Numbered from the stretch's first letter, positions 53,488 to 63,303 are shown. The stretch is DNA of 64,000 nucleotides from Halomonas sp. UBA3074 (GCF_002366715.1 NZ_DFBS01000046.1:1-64000); one strand, 5' to 3'. The notes: generated by a model not told the origin, from the sequence alone. Made by a program: numbers and translations.

Positions 53488-53520
53488 AAATGAGATTGTT
53501 TGAGAGTGACATTGTATAAC
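53479..53520 (+). repeat. 16-bp tandem repeat across the flavoprotein stop codon
   Basis: ATTGTTTGAAAATGAG (53479-53494), ATTGTTTGAGAGTGAC (53495-53510) and a partial third copy ATTGTATAAC (53511-53520). The gene's TGA is in the first copy. Confidence 0.75.
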
Positions 53521-53607
53521 CTCGCTTAGCCTGCCTTACTGTAGATAAGCATTTCGCGTCAACAGCGCGATTGAAAGGAATCAACGCACTTATTTAAGGT
53601 CGCCATT

Positions 53608-54696
53608 ATGCACAACGTCATTGCTTTCTATGATGATCGCGTTCTCGCTCACGAGCCCAATATTGACGCCGACTTTCTACCTCAACGAATCGATAAGCGC
53701 ATTCGCCACTTTCTTGCTGGCTTACCGGTGCCGTGGAAGTACCCTGAACATCCGGGTCGATTAAAAGCCATTCAACAACTGCTTGAAAAAGCGCCGATTG
53801 AGGGGCTCCACATGGAGGGCGGCAAAGCGGCGACCCATGAACAGTTAGCGCGGGTGCACACCACTTCCTATCTCAGCGATATTTTTAGCCTGCGGGGTAA
53901 AAATGCTTGGCTGGATGTAGACACCACGGCGGTTTCACCGGGAAGCGTTGATGCCGCGGAAGTGGCCGCGGGCACCGCTATTGCCGCGGTTGAGGCCGTC
54001 ATGGAAAAACGCACGAAAACCGCCTTTGCCCTGGTGCGCCCGCCGGGACACCACGCCGAACCTGTTCGCGCCCGCGGCTTCTGCTTATTTAATAATGTCG
54101 CGGTGGCAGCCGCCCATGCCCGTAGCGCGTTCGGCTGCGAACGCGTGCTGATCGTCGACTGGGACGCCCACCATGGCAATGGCACCCAGGACATTTTCTG
54201 GGCCGAACCGAACGTGATGTTTTTCGATATACACCGAGCAGCGCCTTTCTACCCCGGCTCTGGCCATCTTGAAGAGGTAGGCGCCGGGTTAGGCGAAGGC
54301 ACCACCATCAATGTCCCCCTACCCGCTGGCGCCGGTGATGAAGCGTATTTAAAAGCTTTTCGCGACATCCTAGCGCCAGCGGCTGCCTGGTTTAAACCGG
54401 ATATCATCTTAGTTTCTGCGGGCTTTGACCCACACTGGCATGACTTAGCGCTCAACGTTTCTTATGAAGGGTTTGGCGCGCTAACCGGCTTTATGCAACA
54501 GCTGGCCGAACAGCACTGCGAGGGCCGTTTGGTCTTCGTATTAGAGGGGGGCTATAACCTTGAGTCGCTGGCCAATGGCACACGTGCCGTCCTGGCAGTA
54601 CTGGCCGGCAACACAGTGCCGGTGCCAGATACCTGCGGCATTGCTGAAGTCCAAGCCGCCGCAGATTTTCACCGCACGGCTTTTGATTCTGAATAG
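53608..54696 (+). CDS. Histone-deacetylase-family amidohydrolase
   Basis: A 362-residue zinc-dependent deacetylase-fold protein. 'RPPGHHAEP' carries the catalytic His pair, and 'IVDWDAHHGNGTQDIFW' and 'VSAGFDPHWHDL' carry zinc ligands. Bacterial homologues deacetylate acetylpolyamines or small acyl amides; an acetylpolyamine or acetoin-type substrate is possible. It stands alone between the flavoprotein gene and fadA. Confidence 0.9.
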   Translation: MHNVIAFYDDRVLAHEPNIDADFLPQRIDKRIRHFLAGLPVPWKYPEHPGRLKAIQQLLEKAPIEGLHMEGGKAATHEQLARVHTTSYLSDIFSLRGKNAWLDVDTTAVSPGSVDAAEVAAGTAIAAVEAVMEKRTKTAFALVRPPGHHAEPVRARGFCLFNNVAVAAAHARSAFGCERVLIVDWDAHHGNGTQDIFWAEPNVMFFDIHRAAPFYPGSGHLEEVGAGLGEGTTINVPLPAGAGDEAYLKAFRDILAPAAAWFKPDIILVSAGFDPHWHDLALNVSYEGFGALTGFMQQLAEQHCEGRLVFVLEGGYNLESLANGTRAVLAVLAGNTVPVPDTCGIAEVQAAADFHRTAFDSE

Positions 54697-54737
54697 AGCC
54701 CTTCTGAAGAGTGGTTTTCTAACTAAAAACTGACAAA

Positions 54738-54771
54738 CAAAAACGGCACCTCGCATGAAAGGGGTGCCGTT
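54738..54771 (-). terminator. Terminator of the fadBA operon
   Basis: On the minus strand a 9-bp stem (AACGGCACC 54742-54750 with GGTGCCGTT 54763-54771 on plus) with a 12-base loop is followed by a T-rich tract. Confidence 0.7.
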
Positions 54772-54790
54772 GGTAATGCCAGTACCGCGG

Positions 54791-54828
54791 TTATTTCAAC
54801 CGCTCAAGCTTATTTCAACCGCTCAAAC
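54791..54828 (-). repeat. 19-bp tandem duplication across the fadA stop codon
   Basis: TTATTTCAACCGCTCAAGC (54791-54809) and TTATTTCAACCGCTCAAAC (54810-54828) differ at one base. The second copy encodes the fadA C-terminus and stop (54810-54812). Confidence 0.9.
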
Positions 54829-55988
54829 ACCGTTGCGACGCCCTGCCCCATGCCAATACACATGGTGGCTAAACCAAGGGTGGTATCGCGCTGCTGCATC
54901 ACGTTAAGCAGCGTGGTGCAAATACGCGAGCCCGAGCAACCCAACGGGTGTCCAAGAGCAATGGCACCCCCGTGTAAGTTGACCTTCTCGTCCAGCGAGT
55001 CCAGGAAGCCCAGGTCTTTTAAGACCGGAATACCCTGCGCGGCGAAAGCTTCGTTAAGCTCAACGGTCTGGATATCAGCCGCAGAAAGGCCAGCGATTTT
55101 TAGCGCTTTCTTGGAGGCAGGAACGGGGCCATAGCCCATAATAGACGCATCGCAACCCGCAACACCGGTTGATAGCACGCGTGCAATAGGCTGCAGGCCC
55201 AGCGCTTGAGCACGTTCGTAGCTCATGACAGCCATCGCCGATGCCCCTACCGAGAGCGCCGATGAGGTACCTGCCGTCACCGTACCGTTACGAGGGTCAA
55301 AAACCGGCTTCAAGTTAGCCATTGACTCCAGGCTGGCGTCTTCACGGATGACTTCGTCGCGCTGCACCATGACTTTGAAGCCGCGCTGATCGTGCCCTTC
55401 GACACCGATAATTTCATTATCGAAGTAGCCCTTTTCCATCGCCGCCTGGGCGCGCTGGTGGGAACGCACCCCAAACTTATCCTGCTCTTCCCGGGAAACG
55501 CCGTGCATCTTACCCAGCAGCTCGGCGGTTAGGCCCATCATCATGGCTGCTTTGGCCGCATACTTACTCGCTGCGGGGTTGACGTCAACGCCGTGAGCCA
55601 TGGGCACGTGTTCCATATGCTCGACGCCACCGATGATAAAAAAGTCGCCCATGCCTGCTTTGATATTAGCGGCGGCGATATGCAGCGCCGTCATCGAAGA
55701 GCCACACAAACGGTTAACGGTTTGGGCGGGCACCGAACGCGGAATGCCGGTCATGATGGCGGCATTCCGCGCAATGTTCATCGACTGTTCGAGCGTCTGG
55801 TTCACACAGCCCCAGATCACATCGTCCACTTCCGATGGGTCTAGATTAGGATTACGGGTAAACAGTGCCTGCATCGCCGCCGCTGAAAGGTTCTCAGCGC
55901 GAACGTTACGAAAAGCACCATTTTTGGCTTTTGCCATGGCGGTACGAACACCGTCAACCACCACAATATCTCTCGGACTCAAACTCAT
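54810..55988 (-). CDS. fadA: 3-ketoacyl-CoA thiolase, beta subunit of the fatty-acid oxidation complex
   Basis: Final thiolytic step of beta-oxidation. A 392-residue protein. Nucleophile Cys95 in 'VNRLCGSSMTAL', 'GGAIALGHPLGCSG' with catalytic His, and 'CIGMGQG' with the second Cys. It follows fadB by 23 bp and forms the FadBA complex. Confidence 0.96.
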   Translation of the reverse strand: MSLSPRDIVVVDGVRTAMAKAKNGAFRNVRAENLSAAAMQALFTRNPNLDPSEVDDVIWGCVNQTLEQSMNIARNAAIMTGIPRSVPAQTVNRLCGSSMTALHIAAANIKAGMGDFFIIGGVEHMEHVPMAHGVDVNPAASKYAAKAAMMMGLTAELLGKMHGVSREEQDKFGVRSHQRAQAAMEKGYFDNEIIGVEGHDQRGFKVMVQRDEVIREDASLESMANLKPVFDPRNGTVTAGTSSALSVGASAMAVMSYERAQALGLQPIARVLSTGVAGCDASIMGYGPVPASKKALKIAGLSAADIQTVELNEAFAAQGIPVLKDLGFLDSLDEKVNLHGGAIALGHPLGCSGSRICTTLLNVMQQRDTTLGLATMCIGMGQGVATVFERLK

Positions 55989-56011
55989 CTTTTATCTCCT
56001 ATACGTGGTGG

Positions 56012-58198
56012 TTAGGCTTGCTTGGCAGATTTATCGCTGGAATAGAATAACTCGCCGTTTTGAGCCATCTGACGCAGCTTATCGGTGGGCGCGTAGAGCG
56101 GCCCGAGCTCTTCGGCTAGCCCTTCCGCTACTTTCACAAACGCTGCAACGCCCATCGCATCGATGTAGCGCAGCGCGCCTCCACGGAATGGCGGGAAGCC
56201 GATGCCATAGATCAACGCCATGTCGGCTTCCGCCGGTGTGGCCACAATGCCATCTTCCAAGCAGCGCACGGTTTCCAGGCAGAGCGGCACCATCATGCGG
56301 GCAATGATGTCCTCGTCGGAAAACTCCTTGTGCTCCTTCACCACTTCTTTGACCAAGGCGTAAGCCGCTTCATCAGTCACTTTCTTCGGCTTACCCTTCT
56401 TGTCTTCCTCGTAGGCGTAAAAGCCCTTGTCGTTTTTTTGGCCTAAACGATCGTTCTCATACATGAGCTGGATAGCGGTTTTACCTTCACGCGCCATACG
56501 GTCAGGGAAGCCTTCGGCCATGACCTCATTGGCGTGTACGGCAGTATCCAGACCGACCACATCGAGCAGGTAGGCCGGGCCCATCGGCCAGCCGAACTTT
56601 TCCATTACCTTATCAACGTGTTGGAAGTCAGCACCCTGTTCGACTAGGAAGCTGAAGCCGCCGAAGTAAGGGAACAGCACACGATTGACCAAGAAGCCAG
56701 GGCAGTCGTTAACCACAATCGGGGTTTTACCCATTGCGCGGGCGTAGGCCACGGTGGCGGCAACGGCTGCATCAGAGGTCTTCTCACCACGGATGACTTC
56801 TACCAGCGGCATGCGGTGCACGGGATTGAAGAAGTGCATCCCGCAGAAATTTTCCGGTCGCTTGAGGTTTTGCGCCAAGCGGTTGATAGAAATCGTCGAT
56901 GTGTTAGAAGTGAGAGTGGTATTTTCACTCACCATGCCTTCCACTTCGGTCAACACGACGTCTTTGACCTTGGGATTTTCCACTACCGCTTCAACGACCA
57001 AGTCGACGTTGCCAAAATCACCGTACGAGAGCGTTGGGCGAATATTGGTCAGCTTTTCAGCCATTTGCTCGGTCGTGAATTTCTTCCGCTCTACCTGTTT
57101 GGCAAATAGTTTGCGGGCTTCTTTCAGACCTAACTCTATCGCGTCGTCCTTAATGTCTTTCATTAGGATCGGCGTGCCCTTGGAAGCGCTCTGATAGGCA
57201 ATACCACCGCCCATGATACCTGCGCCCAACACCGCCGTTTGTTTCACCGGCTGTGCCTGTTTTTCGTAATTGCTGGCTTTCTTCTTAACCACTTGATCAT
57301 TGAGGAACAGGCCGACCAGATTGAACGCAACGCTACTAAGCGCCAGTTTGGCGAACGCTTTGGCTTCAATCGCCTGGGCACGGCCACGTTCCTCACCAGC
57401 CCCTTTCTGAATCACTTTGATCGCTTCAACGGGAGCAGGGTAATGCGGGCCCGCCTTGCCAGCGACATACCCTTTGGCGGTTTCAAACGCCATCATCTGC
57501 TCGATGGGATTGAGCTTGAGCGGGCTGGTCTTTTCAGTACGGCGGGCTTGGTAATCCAGCTCGCCGGCATTGGCACGATCGAGCATATCCAGCGCGGCGT
57601 CTTCCAACTGCTCAGCACTCACCACGGCATCCACAGCGCCCATCTTCAACGCGGCATCAGCACGGTTTTCAGTACCGCCAGCGATCCACTCGATAGCGTT
57701 ATCAGCGCCGATAATGCGTGGCAGGCGCACACAGCCGCCCCAGCCGGGCAAAATGCCGAGCTTGGTTTCTGGCAAGCCAATCTTGGCTTTCTCGCTCATT
57801 ACGCGAAAATCAGTGGTCAGCAAGACTTCACAGCCGCCGCCCAGCGCCAGCCCGTTAATGGCCGTCACCGTGGGGAACGGCAGATCTTCAATGGCATTGA
57901 AGATGTCATGTACCTTGAGGTTCATCTCTACCAGGTACTCTTCGCCCTTATCGAACAGCGTGTGAAACTCGGTGATATCGGCGCCCACAATAAACACGTC
58001 TTTACCGCTGGCAATGAGCAGCCCTTTCAAGCTATTTTCAGCTTGAAGCGCCTTCACTGCCTCACCCAGCTCTGCTACCACAGCGCTGGATAGTTTGTTG
58101 ACGGACTCACCTTTCAGATCGAAAGTGAGCATAGCGATGTCATTGCCACTCGGGGTGTCACGACGTGTCACCGTAATGGCGTTGCCTTGATAGATCAT
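56012..58198 (-). CDS. fadB: Fatty-acid oxidation complex, alpha subunit
   Basis: Multifunctional enzyme with enoyl-CoA hydratase, 3-hydroxyacyl-CoA dehydrogenase and epimerase activities. From the ATG at 58198 (GGAGAG upstream) it has 728 residues, close to E. coli FadB. Hydratase part 1-190 with 'INGLALGGGCE' and 'LPETKLGILPGWGG'; NAD-binding part from about 312 ('VLGAGIMGGGIAYQSA'); 'HFFNPVHRMPLVEVI' in the dehydrogenase site. First gene of fadBA. Confidence 0.96.
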   Translation of the reverse strand: MIYQGNAITVTRRDTPSGNDIAMLTFDLKGESVNKLSSAVVAELGEAVKALQAENSLKGLLIASGKDVFIVGADITEFHTLFDKGEEYLVEMNLKVHDIFNAIEDLPFPTVTAINGLALGGGCEVLLTTDFRVMSEKAKIGLPETKLGILPGWGGCVRLPRIIGADNAIEWIAGGTENRADAALKMGAVDAVVSAEQLEDAALDMLDRANAGELDYQARRTEKTSPLKLNPIEQMMAFETAKGYVAGKAGPHYPAPVEAIKVIQKGAGEERGRAQAIEAKAFAKLALSSVAFNLVGLFLNDQVVKKKASNYEKQAQPVKQTAVLGAGIMGGGIAYQSASKGTPILMKDIKDDAIELGLKEARKLFAKQVERKKFTTEQMAEKLTNIRPTLSYGDFGNVDLVVEAVVENPKVKDVVLTEVEGMVSENTTLTSNTSTISINRLAQNLKRPENFCGMHFFNPVHRMPLVEVIRGEKTSDAAVAATVAYARAMGKTPIVVNDCPGFLVNRVLFPYFGGFSFLVEQGADFQHVDKVMEKFGWPMGPAYLLDVVGLDTAVHANEVMAEGFPDRMAREGKTAIQLMYENDRLGQKNDKGFYAYEEDKKGKPKKVTDEAAYALVKEVVKEHKEFSDEDIIARMMVPLCLETVRCLEDGIVATPAEADMALIYGIGFPPFRGGALRYIDAMGVAAFVKVAEGLAEELGPLYAPTDKLRQMAQNGELFYSSDKSAKQA

Positions 58199-58296
58199 CC
58201 GCGCTCTCTCCACAATTCGGGTTGGCTCCCTAAAAGGAACCCGCCACACTTTATTCGGCCACTAGAAAATGTACGGTCAATACAATCCAATCGATT

Positions 58297-58312
58297 TCAT
58301 ACGGTCGTTTGA
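58297..58312. promoter_or_regulatory. Inverted repeat upstream of fadB, PsrA-box-like
   Basis: TCATACGGTCGTTTGA is a 16-bp imperfect palindrome (arms TCAWACG / CGTWTGA). On the minus strand CAAAC-GACC-GTATG resembles the Pseudomonas PsrA box (C/GAAAC, 2-4 bases, GTTTG/C) with one mismatch. It is 98 bp upstream of fadB. Confidence 0.4.
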
Positions 58313-58453
58313 TTGCTTTAGCTTGGTTGAGTTGCCGGTGTTCGTCAAGCCCTGACTTTCGGCTAATTTACCCATCTACTGAGACCAGCACTCCCCTGCG
58401 TGCGTTCATACTGCTAGGATCACGCTTCCAATTATTTTGCAGGTTAACTTTCT

Positions 58454-59608
58454 ATGGGCGCACTGCTCACGCCATCCCGCATTGCCACCGTTCAGCGGTA
58501 TATTGAACGCATTGTCGAGCGACTAAAGCCATGGAGCTGGCTGTGGCCCCCCATGGCATTTTCGGCCGGGTTAGGCAGCTTCTTTCTGGTAGATCGCCAA
58601 CAGTGGCTGGGAGCTGCCCTCGCGCTAGGACTTTTGTTCGCCTGGACGCTACTGCTTTCCGAAGGGTTAATCAGCCGCTGGCTGCAACGTCGTGGCCACC
58701 CAACGCCACCAAGAGGCGTAACGACGTTTATTGCCCAGATGATTCACCAGGAAACGCTTTTTTTCACGCTGCCGTTTATTTTAGTCACCACCGTTTGGAA
58801 TAGCGGCCAAACGCTGTTTGCTCTGCTTGTAGGCGTGATGGCGCTACTGTCTATCATCGATCCCATTTATTTTAAAATTTCCGAACGTTGGCGTAGCCTT
58901 TACTTCTTATTCCACGCCATGTGCGTGTTTCTCGTGTTACTCGTGACGTTACCGATCATGGTACACCTCACTACCGGGCAAAGTTTACTCTTAGCGCTCG
59001 GAATCACGGTCGTGGTCGCCCTCCCTAGCTTTTGGCATCTGCTAAAGCAAAGTTCTTTCAAGCGCTGGTGCGCCTTTTTTGGCTTAACGTTGGTGTTAGC
59101 GTATGGCGCTTGGCTAGGGCGCATTTGGGTCCCCCCTGCCAGCCTCTGGATGACCAGCAGTGCGCTCTCGCCAGGGTTTGATGTCGAACAGCGCTTACCC
59201 CAGGGCTCAATGACGCTGACGCCCCAGGCCATTAGCGATAATGGGCTCTATGTGTATACCGCTATCAGAGCCCCGCGGGGGCTGAGTGAAACCATTACCC
59301 ATGCTTGGCATCATAATGGTGAGCAAATGGATGTCGTGGAGCTCAATATCGACGGTGGACGTGAGCAAGGTTATCGTGCTTGGAGCCACAAGCAGAACTT
59401 CCCGGCAGACCCGACGGGAGATTGGCGTATCGATATAATGACGAGCACGGGTCAACGCTTAGGGTTGATTCGCTTTAACGTAGCAGAAGATAGCCAGCAG
59501 GCCTCGCTCGCCGATGGTGAAATACATGCCAGTGGCCTCAGCAACTGGAACCTACGCCGCTTTGTGCCTGGTCGCACTAATGATGAAGAGGCACAACCGG
59601 ATGACTAA
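58454..59608 (+). CDS. DUF5924 membrane protein with DUF2914-like C-terminus
   Basis: A 384-residue protein. The first 235 residues have about six to seven helices; the last 150 are soluble and probably periplasmic ('ISDNGLYVYTAIRAPRGLSETITHAWHHNGEQMDVVEL' resembles DUF2914). Typical of Halomonas and Pseudomonas relatives with no known function. It is divergent from fadB. Confidence 0.8.
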   Translation: MGALLTPSRIATVQRYIERIVERLKPWSWLWPPMAFSAGLGSFFLVDRQQWLGAALALGLLFAWTLLLSEGLISRWLQRRGHPTPPRGVTTFIAQMIHQETLFFTLPFILVTTVWNSGQTLFALLVGVMALLSIIDPIYFKISERWRSLYFLFHAMCVFLVLLVTLPIMVHLTTGQSLLLALGITVVVALPSFWHLLKQSSFKRWCAFFGLTLVLAYGAWLGRIWVPPASLWMTSSALSPGFDVEQRLPQGSMTLTPQAISDNGLYVYTAIRAPRGLSETITHAWHHNGEQMDVVELNIDGGREQGYRAWSHKQNFPADPTGDWRIDIMTSTGQRLGLIRFNVAEDSQQASLADGEIHASGLSNWNLRRFVPGRTNDEEAQPDD

Positions 59609-59684
59609 GTTGTAAAGCGCCTTGCATTCAGCGCCACAGCTTATGACAATTCGCCTACTCACACTTATTGGTAGTTAGTTGCTT

Positions 59685-60137
59685 ATGGCTTCAACGATTG
59701 GTTTTCGTATCGCGCGCTTGCCGCATCTATGGCGTTCCATTCTAGATCGACGGCTTGCGCCTTTGGGCTTAACGCAAACGCGCTGGGTAACGCTTTATCA
59801 TTTATGGCGCTTGGGCGAGGGACACCCACAGTGCGACTTGGCGCGCGCCATTGGCGTTGAAGCACCCTCCTTGGTGCGTACGCTCGGCCAACTCGAAGAG
59901 CAGGGCTTAGTTGAGCGCCGTGCCTGCGATAATGACCGCCGTAGCAAGCGTATCTATCTAACGCCTGCCGCGATGCCGTTATTGGAAAAAATCGACAGCG
60001 TTGCCCAGCAGGCACGTAAAGAAATGTTTGCCGGTTTGAGCGAAGAGAATCTTGAACAGCTCAATGAGTGGCTAGCCGTGATTGAAGCCAACGGGTTAGC
60101 CATTCAAGCCCGGGATCAAGACGACCCCGTCTCCTGA
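59685..60137 (+). CDS. slyA: SlyA/MarR-family transcriptional regulator
   Basis: A 150-residue MarR-type regulator from the ATG at 59685 (a TTG two codons earlier is open). 'LAPLGLTQTRWVTLYHLWRLGEGHPQCDLARAIGVEAPSLVRTLGQLEEQGLVERR' is the wHTH and matches SlyA closely. Targets unknown. Its end overlaps the convergent gene at 60116 by 22 bp. Confidence 0.88.
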   Translation: MASTIGFRIARLPHLWRSILDRRLAPLGLTQTRWVTLYHLWRLGEGHPQCDLARAIGVEAPSLVRTLGQLEEQGLVERRACDNDRRSKRIYLTPAAMPLLEKIDSVAQQARKEMFAGLSEENLEQLNEWLAVIEANGLAIQARDQDDPVS

Positions 60138-60688
60138 TCACTCTTTGAAGTGGCTGATGGCGGCGGCTCGTCACCCAGGATCGGCGGTGCTGTGGGTCGA
60201 TCCGAATGGCCTTGAAGTGAACGCTGCAGTTGCTGAAAATCGGGCAAATAGGTCGCGAATCGTTCAGCGGTTTGCGACTCCCACCACCACAGTGTTAGCG
60301 AATAGGTCGTCGATTGAAGCACAAGCGCGTCTTGTGGCAAACGCTCGAGCAACGCTTTTAATGCTATCTCGGCATCGTCGGGGAGCGGTCGCAACGGGGC
60401 TATGCGCCACCGCCAGCCTGCGTAATAAGGAGCTAACGCTTCACTGGCATTACTGTCTCTGACCAACAGGAAATCAGGCCCGGGCGCTGATTGGGGGTAG
60501 TGCCACCGATAGGCAGGCATCGTACCTTTGAAGTGGTGAAGCGGTGGTTTTTCCAATTTAATGGTAACGCCTTGCTTACCCATTTGGGAGCGCAGCGCCT
60601 GATGGCGTTTCTGGCGAGGGCTAGGTTTGAGCCACATCACCGGCGCGATGACAAACAGCATTATGGCTATAATGATTAACCATTCCAT
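60116..60688 (-). CDS. Membrane-anchored protein of unknown function
   Basis: A 190-residue protein from the ATG at 60688 with GGAGGG upstream. One N-terminal helix ('WLIIIAIMLFVIAPVMWL'), a basic stretch, then a soluble domain rich in Trp and Leu, and a disordered C-terminal tail. The N-terminus superficially resembles YajC-like anchors, but the family is not recognised. Convergent overlap with slyA. Confidence 0.65.
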   Translation of the reverse strand: MEWLIIIAIMLFVIAPVMWLKPSPRQKRHQALRSQMGKQGVTIKLEKPPLHHFKGTMPAYRWHYPQSAPGPDFLLVRDSNASEALAPYYAGWRWRIAPLRPLPDDAEIALKALLERLPQDALVLQSTTYSLTLWWWESQTAERFATYLPDFQQLQRSLQGHSDRPTAPPILGDEPPPSATSKSDQETGSS

Positions 60689-60869
60689 CTCTACATTTCC
60701 CTCCACATGAGCCACACTTTAGGTAATATTCTAACCACCATGACTCAGGCCGTTATTTTGATGCACGTCATGGTTAAAACGCTGATCATTGTTAAATTAA
60801 GGCACGCCATCTAAAGTAACGGACATCCAACAAAGTTTCTCTTTGTTAGCCTCACTAAGGAGATACGCC

Positions 60870-61322
60870 ATGAGCTATCACCACATATTAGTTGCCGTTG
60901 ACTTAACCAAAGACTCCCACAAGATCCTGGAGCGGGCAGTGGCAATCGCTGAGCGCAACGATCAAGCCAAAATCTCCATTATGCATACCCTTGAACCACT
61001 AGGGTTTGCCTACGGTGGCGATATCCCTATGGACTTGACCAGCATTCAAGACCAGTTGGATGAGCATGCCAAAAAACGCTTGGCTGAAATTGCCGCGCCC
61101 CATATTGCCGAAGCTGATCAACACGTGGTTGTGGGTATGCCGGACACTGAAATTCACCGCTTTGCCGATGAACATGGCGTGGATCTCATCGTGGTGGGTT
61201 CCCACGGGCGCCACGGTTTTGCTTTGCTGCTAGGCTCGACATCAACAGGTGTCCTGCATGGAGCACAATGCGATGTTCTCGCCGTGCGCGTTGGCAAGAA
61301 AGGCGAAAAAAGCGACGAGTGA
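60870..61322 (+). CDS. Universal stress protein, UspA family
   Basis: A 150-residue single Usp domain from the ATG at 60870 with AAGGAG upstream. 'YHHILVAVDLTKDSHKILERA' at the start and 'GSHGRHGFALLLGSTSTGVLHGAQCDVLAVRV', which carries the G-x2-G-x9-G-[ST] ATP-binding pattern, at the end. A terminator follows. Likely stress or growth-phase induced (family knowledge). Confidence 0.92.
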   Translation: MSYHHILVAVDLTKDSHKILERAVAIAERNDQAKISIMHTLEPLGFAYGGDIPMDLTSIQDQLDEHAKKRLAEIAAPHIAEADQHVVVGMPDTEIHRFADEHGVDLIVVGSHGRHGFALLLGSTSTGVLHGAQCDVLAVRVGKKGEKSDE

Positions 61323-61346
61323 ACGACAACCCAATGACATCAACGC

Positions 61347-61371
61347 AAAAGGCGCCCTTGTGGCGCCTTTT
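61347..61371 (+). terminator. Terminator downstream of the universal stress gene
   Basis: Stem AAAAGGCGCC (61347-61356) / GGCGCCTTTT (61362-61371) with a 5-base loop. Self-complementary, so it may also serve the convergent uup transcript. Confidence 0.8.
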
Positions 61372-61386
61372 AACGTTACTGTTTTT

Positions 61387-63303
61387 TTATTCCCCTGCTG
61401 CCATCGCCTCAAGCTCCATCCAGCGCTCCATGGCCACTTCCAACGCCTTCTGTAATTTTTCCATCGCCTGCAATCGTTCCGTAATGGTGTCAGCATCCTG
61501 CTGATAAAACGCAGGATCCCCAATTTCACTCTCCAACGCTTCTACTTCGTTCTCGAGGCGCTCAATCTCAGCAGGCAGTGCATCCAGCTCACGCTGCAGA
61601 TTGTAGGAAAGCTTAACGCTTTTCTTAGCCACTGCCGCAGGTGCTTCGGCTACCTTTTTTGGCGCTTCTGAGGTGGGTTCCGTACGCTGACGCGCCGCCC
61701 CTTCCCAGGGCGCGGGCGGCAATTTGCCACCTTGGCGAATCCAATCCGTATAGCCACCCACGTACTCGCGCACCACGCCATCGCCTTCAAAGGCCAGCAT
61801 GCTGGTCACCACGTTATCCATAAAGGTACGGTCGTGTGAAACCAGCAGCAGCGTGCCATCAAAATCGAGCAGCAGCTCTTCGAGCAACTCCAAGGTTTCC
61901 ATATCGAGATCGTTGGTCGGCTCGTCGAGCACCAGCACATTAGCCGGCTGCGTGAACAGCTTGGCCAGCAGCAGACGGTTGGATTCGCCACCAGAGAGCG
62001 CTTTCACCGGCTGGCGTACCCGCTCAGGAGTAAACAGAAAGTCTTGCAGATAGCTCATCACATGGCGATCTTTGCCACCCACGCTGACACGATCACTGCC
62101 TTGGGCAACGTTGTCGTAAACGGTTTTTTCGAGCTCCAATCCGGCGCGCAGCTGGTCGAAATAGGCCACTTTCAGGTTGGTGCCCATTTGCACCTTGCCT
62201 TCAGTGGGCTCCAATTCGCCCAGCAGGATTTTTAGCAAGGTGGTCTTGCCCGCCCCGTTGCGCCCCAGGAAGCCGATACGATCGCCACGCAGCACTTCAA
62301 GGTTGATATCGCGCAGTATGACCTCATCACCAAACCGTTGGTTGACACCCTGCAGTTCTACCACGCGCTTACCAGTACGCTCACCGCGATCTACCGTCAG
62401 GTTGGCATTGCCTTGACGCTCGCGGCGCTGGCTACGCTCGTTACGCATGGCCTCAAGCGCTCGAACTCGGCCTTCGTTGCGGGTACGCCGCGCTTTAACG
62501 CCCTGCCGAATCCAGGCTTCTTCCTGGGCCAGCTTTTTATCGAACTCGGCGTTTTCCCGCGCTTCTACTTCAAGCTCATGCTGTTTACGGGCCTGATACT
62601 CTTCGTACTTACCGGGGTAGCGACCAAGCTGGCCACGATCCAGCTCCAGAATATTGGTCGCGAGTTTGGAAAGAAACGCCCTATCGTGGGTAATCAGCAG
62701 TACCGCGCCGTTAAACGCCAGCAATTGCTCTTCCAACCAAGCAATGGTGTCTAAGTCCAGATGGTTGGTCGGCTCATCGAGCAGCAGGAGATCGGGTTCG
62801 GAAACCAAAGCACGCGCCAGTGCCACGCGGCGACGCCAACCACCGGAGAGCGAGCTCATCTCCGCTGTGGGGGGCAAGCCTAGGCGTGTGAGCACCGTAT
62901 CGATACGCTGGTGAAACGACCAGCCATCAATGGCTTCCAGGCGCGTTTGTAGGGTCGCCATGCGATCCATATCGGGATCGGGATCATTGATTAGGTGATC
63001 GTATTCAGAGAGTAGCTCCCCCGCTTCCGGTAGGCCTTGGGCGACCATATCAAAAATGGTCAAACCGGAGGATTCAGGTAACTCCTGCGCCAGCACGCCG
63101 ATTTTAAGGCCAGGCGCGCGCCAGATGGAGCCATCATCGGGCAGAATATCTCCCGCCACCAGCTTCAGCAGCGTGGATTTGCCAGTGCCGTTGCGACCAA
63201 CCAGCGCCAGCCGCTCGCCTTTTTCAACTGTCAGGTCGGCGCGATTGAGTAGTACATGAGTGCCGTAGGCGAGTTGCAGCTGTTCGAGTCGTAACAGGGC
63301 CAC
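61387..63303 (-). CDS. uup: Uup-like ABC-F ATPase
   Basis: A 638-residue soluble protein with two ATP-binding cassettes: Walker A 'GRNGTGKST' and 'GRNGAGKTT', signatures 'LSGGWRRRVALARAL' and 'LSGGESNRLLLAKL', Walker B with 'DEPTNHLDL' and 'DEPTNDLD'. A C-terminal coiled coil (about 565-635) is as in E. coli Uup, which acts at the ribosome and affects transposon excision. The linker between cassettes is basic, typical of ABC-F. Single gene. Confidence 0.93.
   Translation of the reverse strand: MALLRLEQLQLAYGTHVLLNRADLTVEKGERLALVGRNGTGKSTLLKLVAGDILPDDGSIWRAPGLKIGVLAQELPESSGLTIFDMVAQGLPEAGELLSEYDHLINDPDPDMDRMATLQTRLEAIDGWSFHQRIDTVLTRLGLPPTAEMSSLSGGWRRRVALARALVSEPDLLLLDEPTNHLDLDTIAWLEEQLLAFNGAVLLITHDRAFLSKLATNILELDRGQLGRYPGKYEEYQARKQHELEVEARENAEFDKKLAQEEAWIRQGVKARRTRNEGRVRALEAMRNERSQRRERQGNANLTVDRGERTGKRVVELQGVNQRFGDEVILRDINLEVLRGDRIGFLGRNGAGKTTLLKILLGELEPTEGKVQMGTNLKVAYFDQLRAGLELEKTVYDNVAQGSDRVSVGGKDRHVMSYLQDFLFTPERVRQPVKALSGGESNRLLLAKLFTQPANVLVLDEPTNDLDMETLELLEELLLDFDGTLLLVSHDRTFMDNVVTSMLAFEGDGVVREYVGGYTDWIRQGGKLPPAPWEGAARQRTEPTSEAPKKVAEAPAAVAKKSVKLSYNLQRELDALPAEIERLENEVEALESEIGDPAFYQQDADTITERLQAMEKLQKALEVAMERWMELEAMAAGE

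Noticed and set aside
57239..58093. 284-codon plus-strand open frame in fadB
   Set aside because: Lies wholly inside fadB on the other strand, which has all catalytic motifs.
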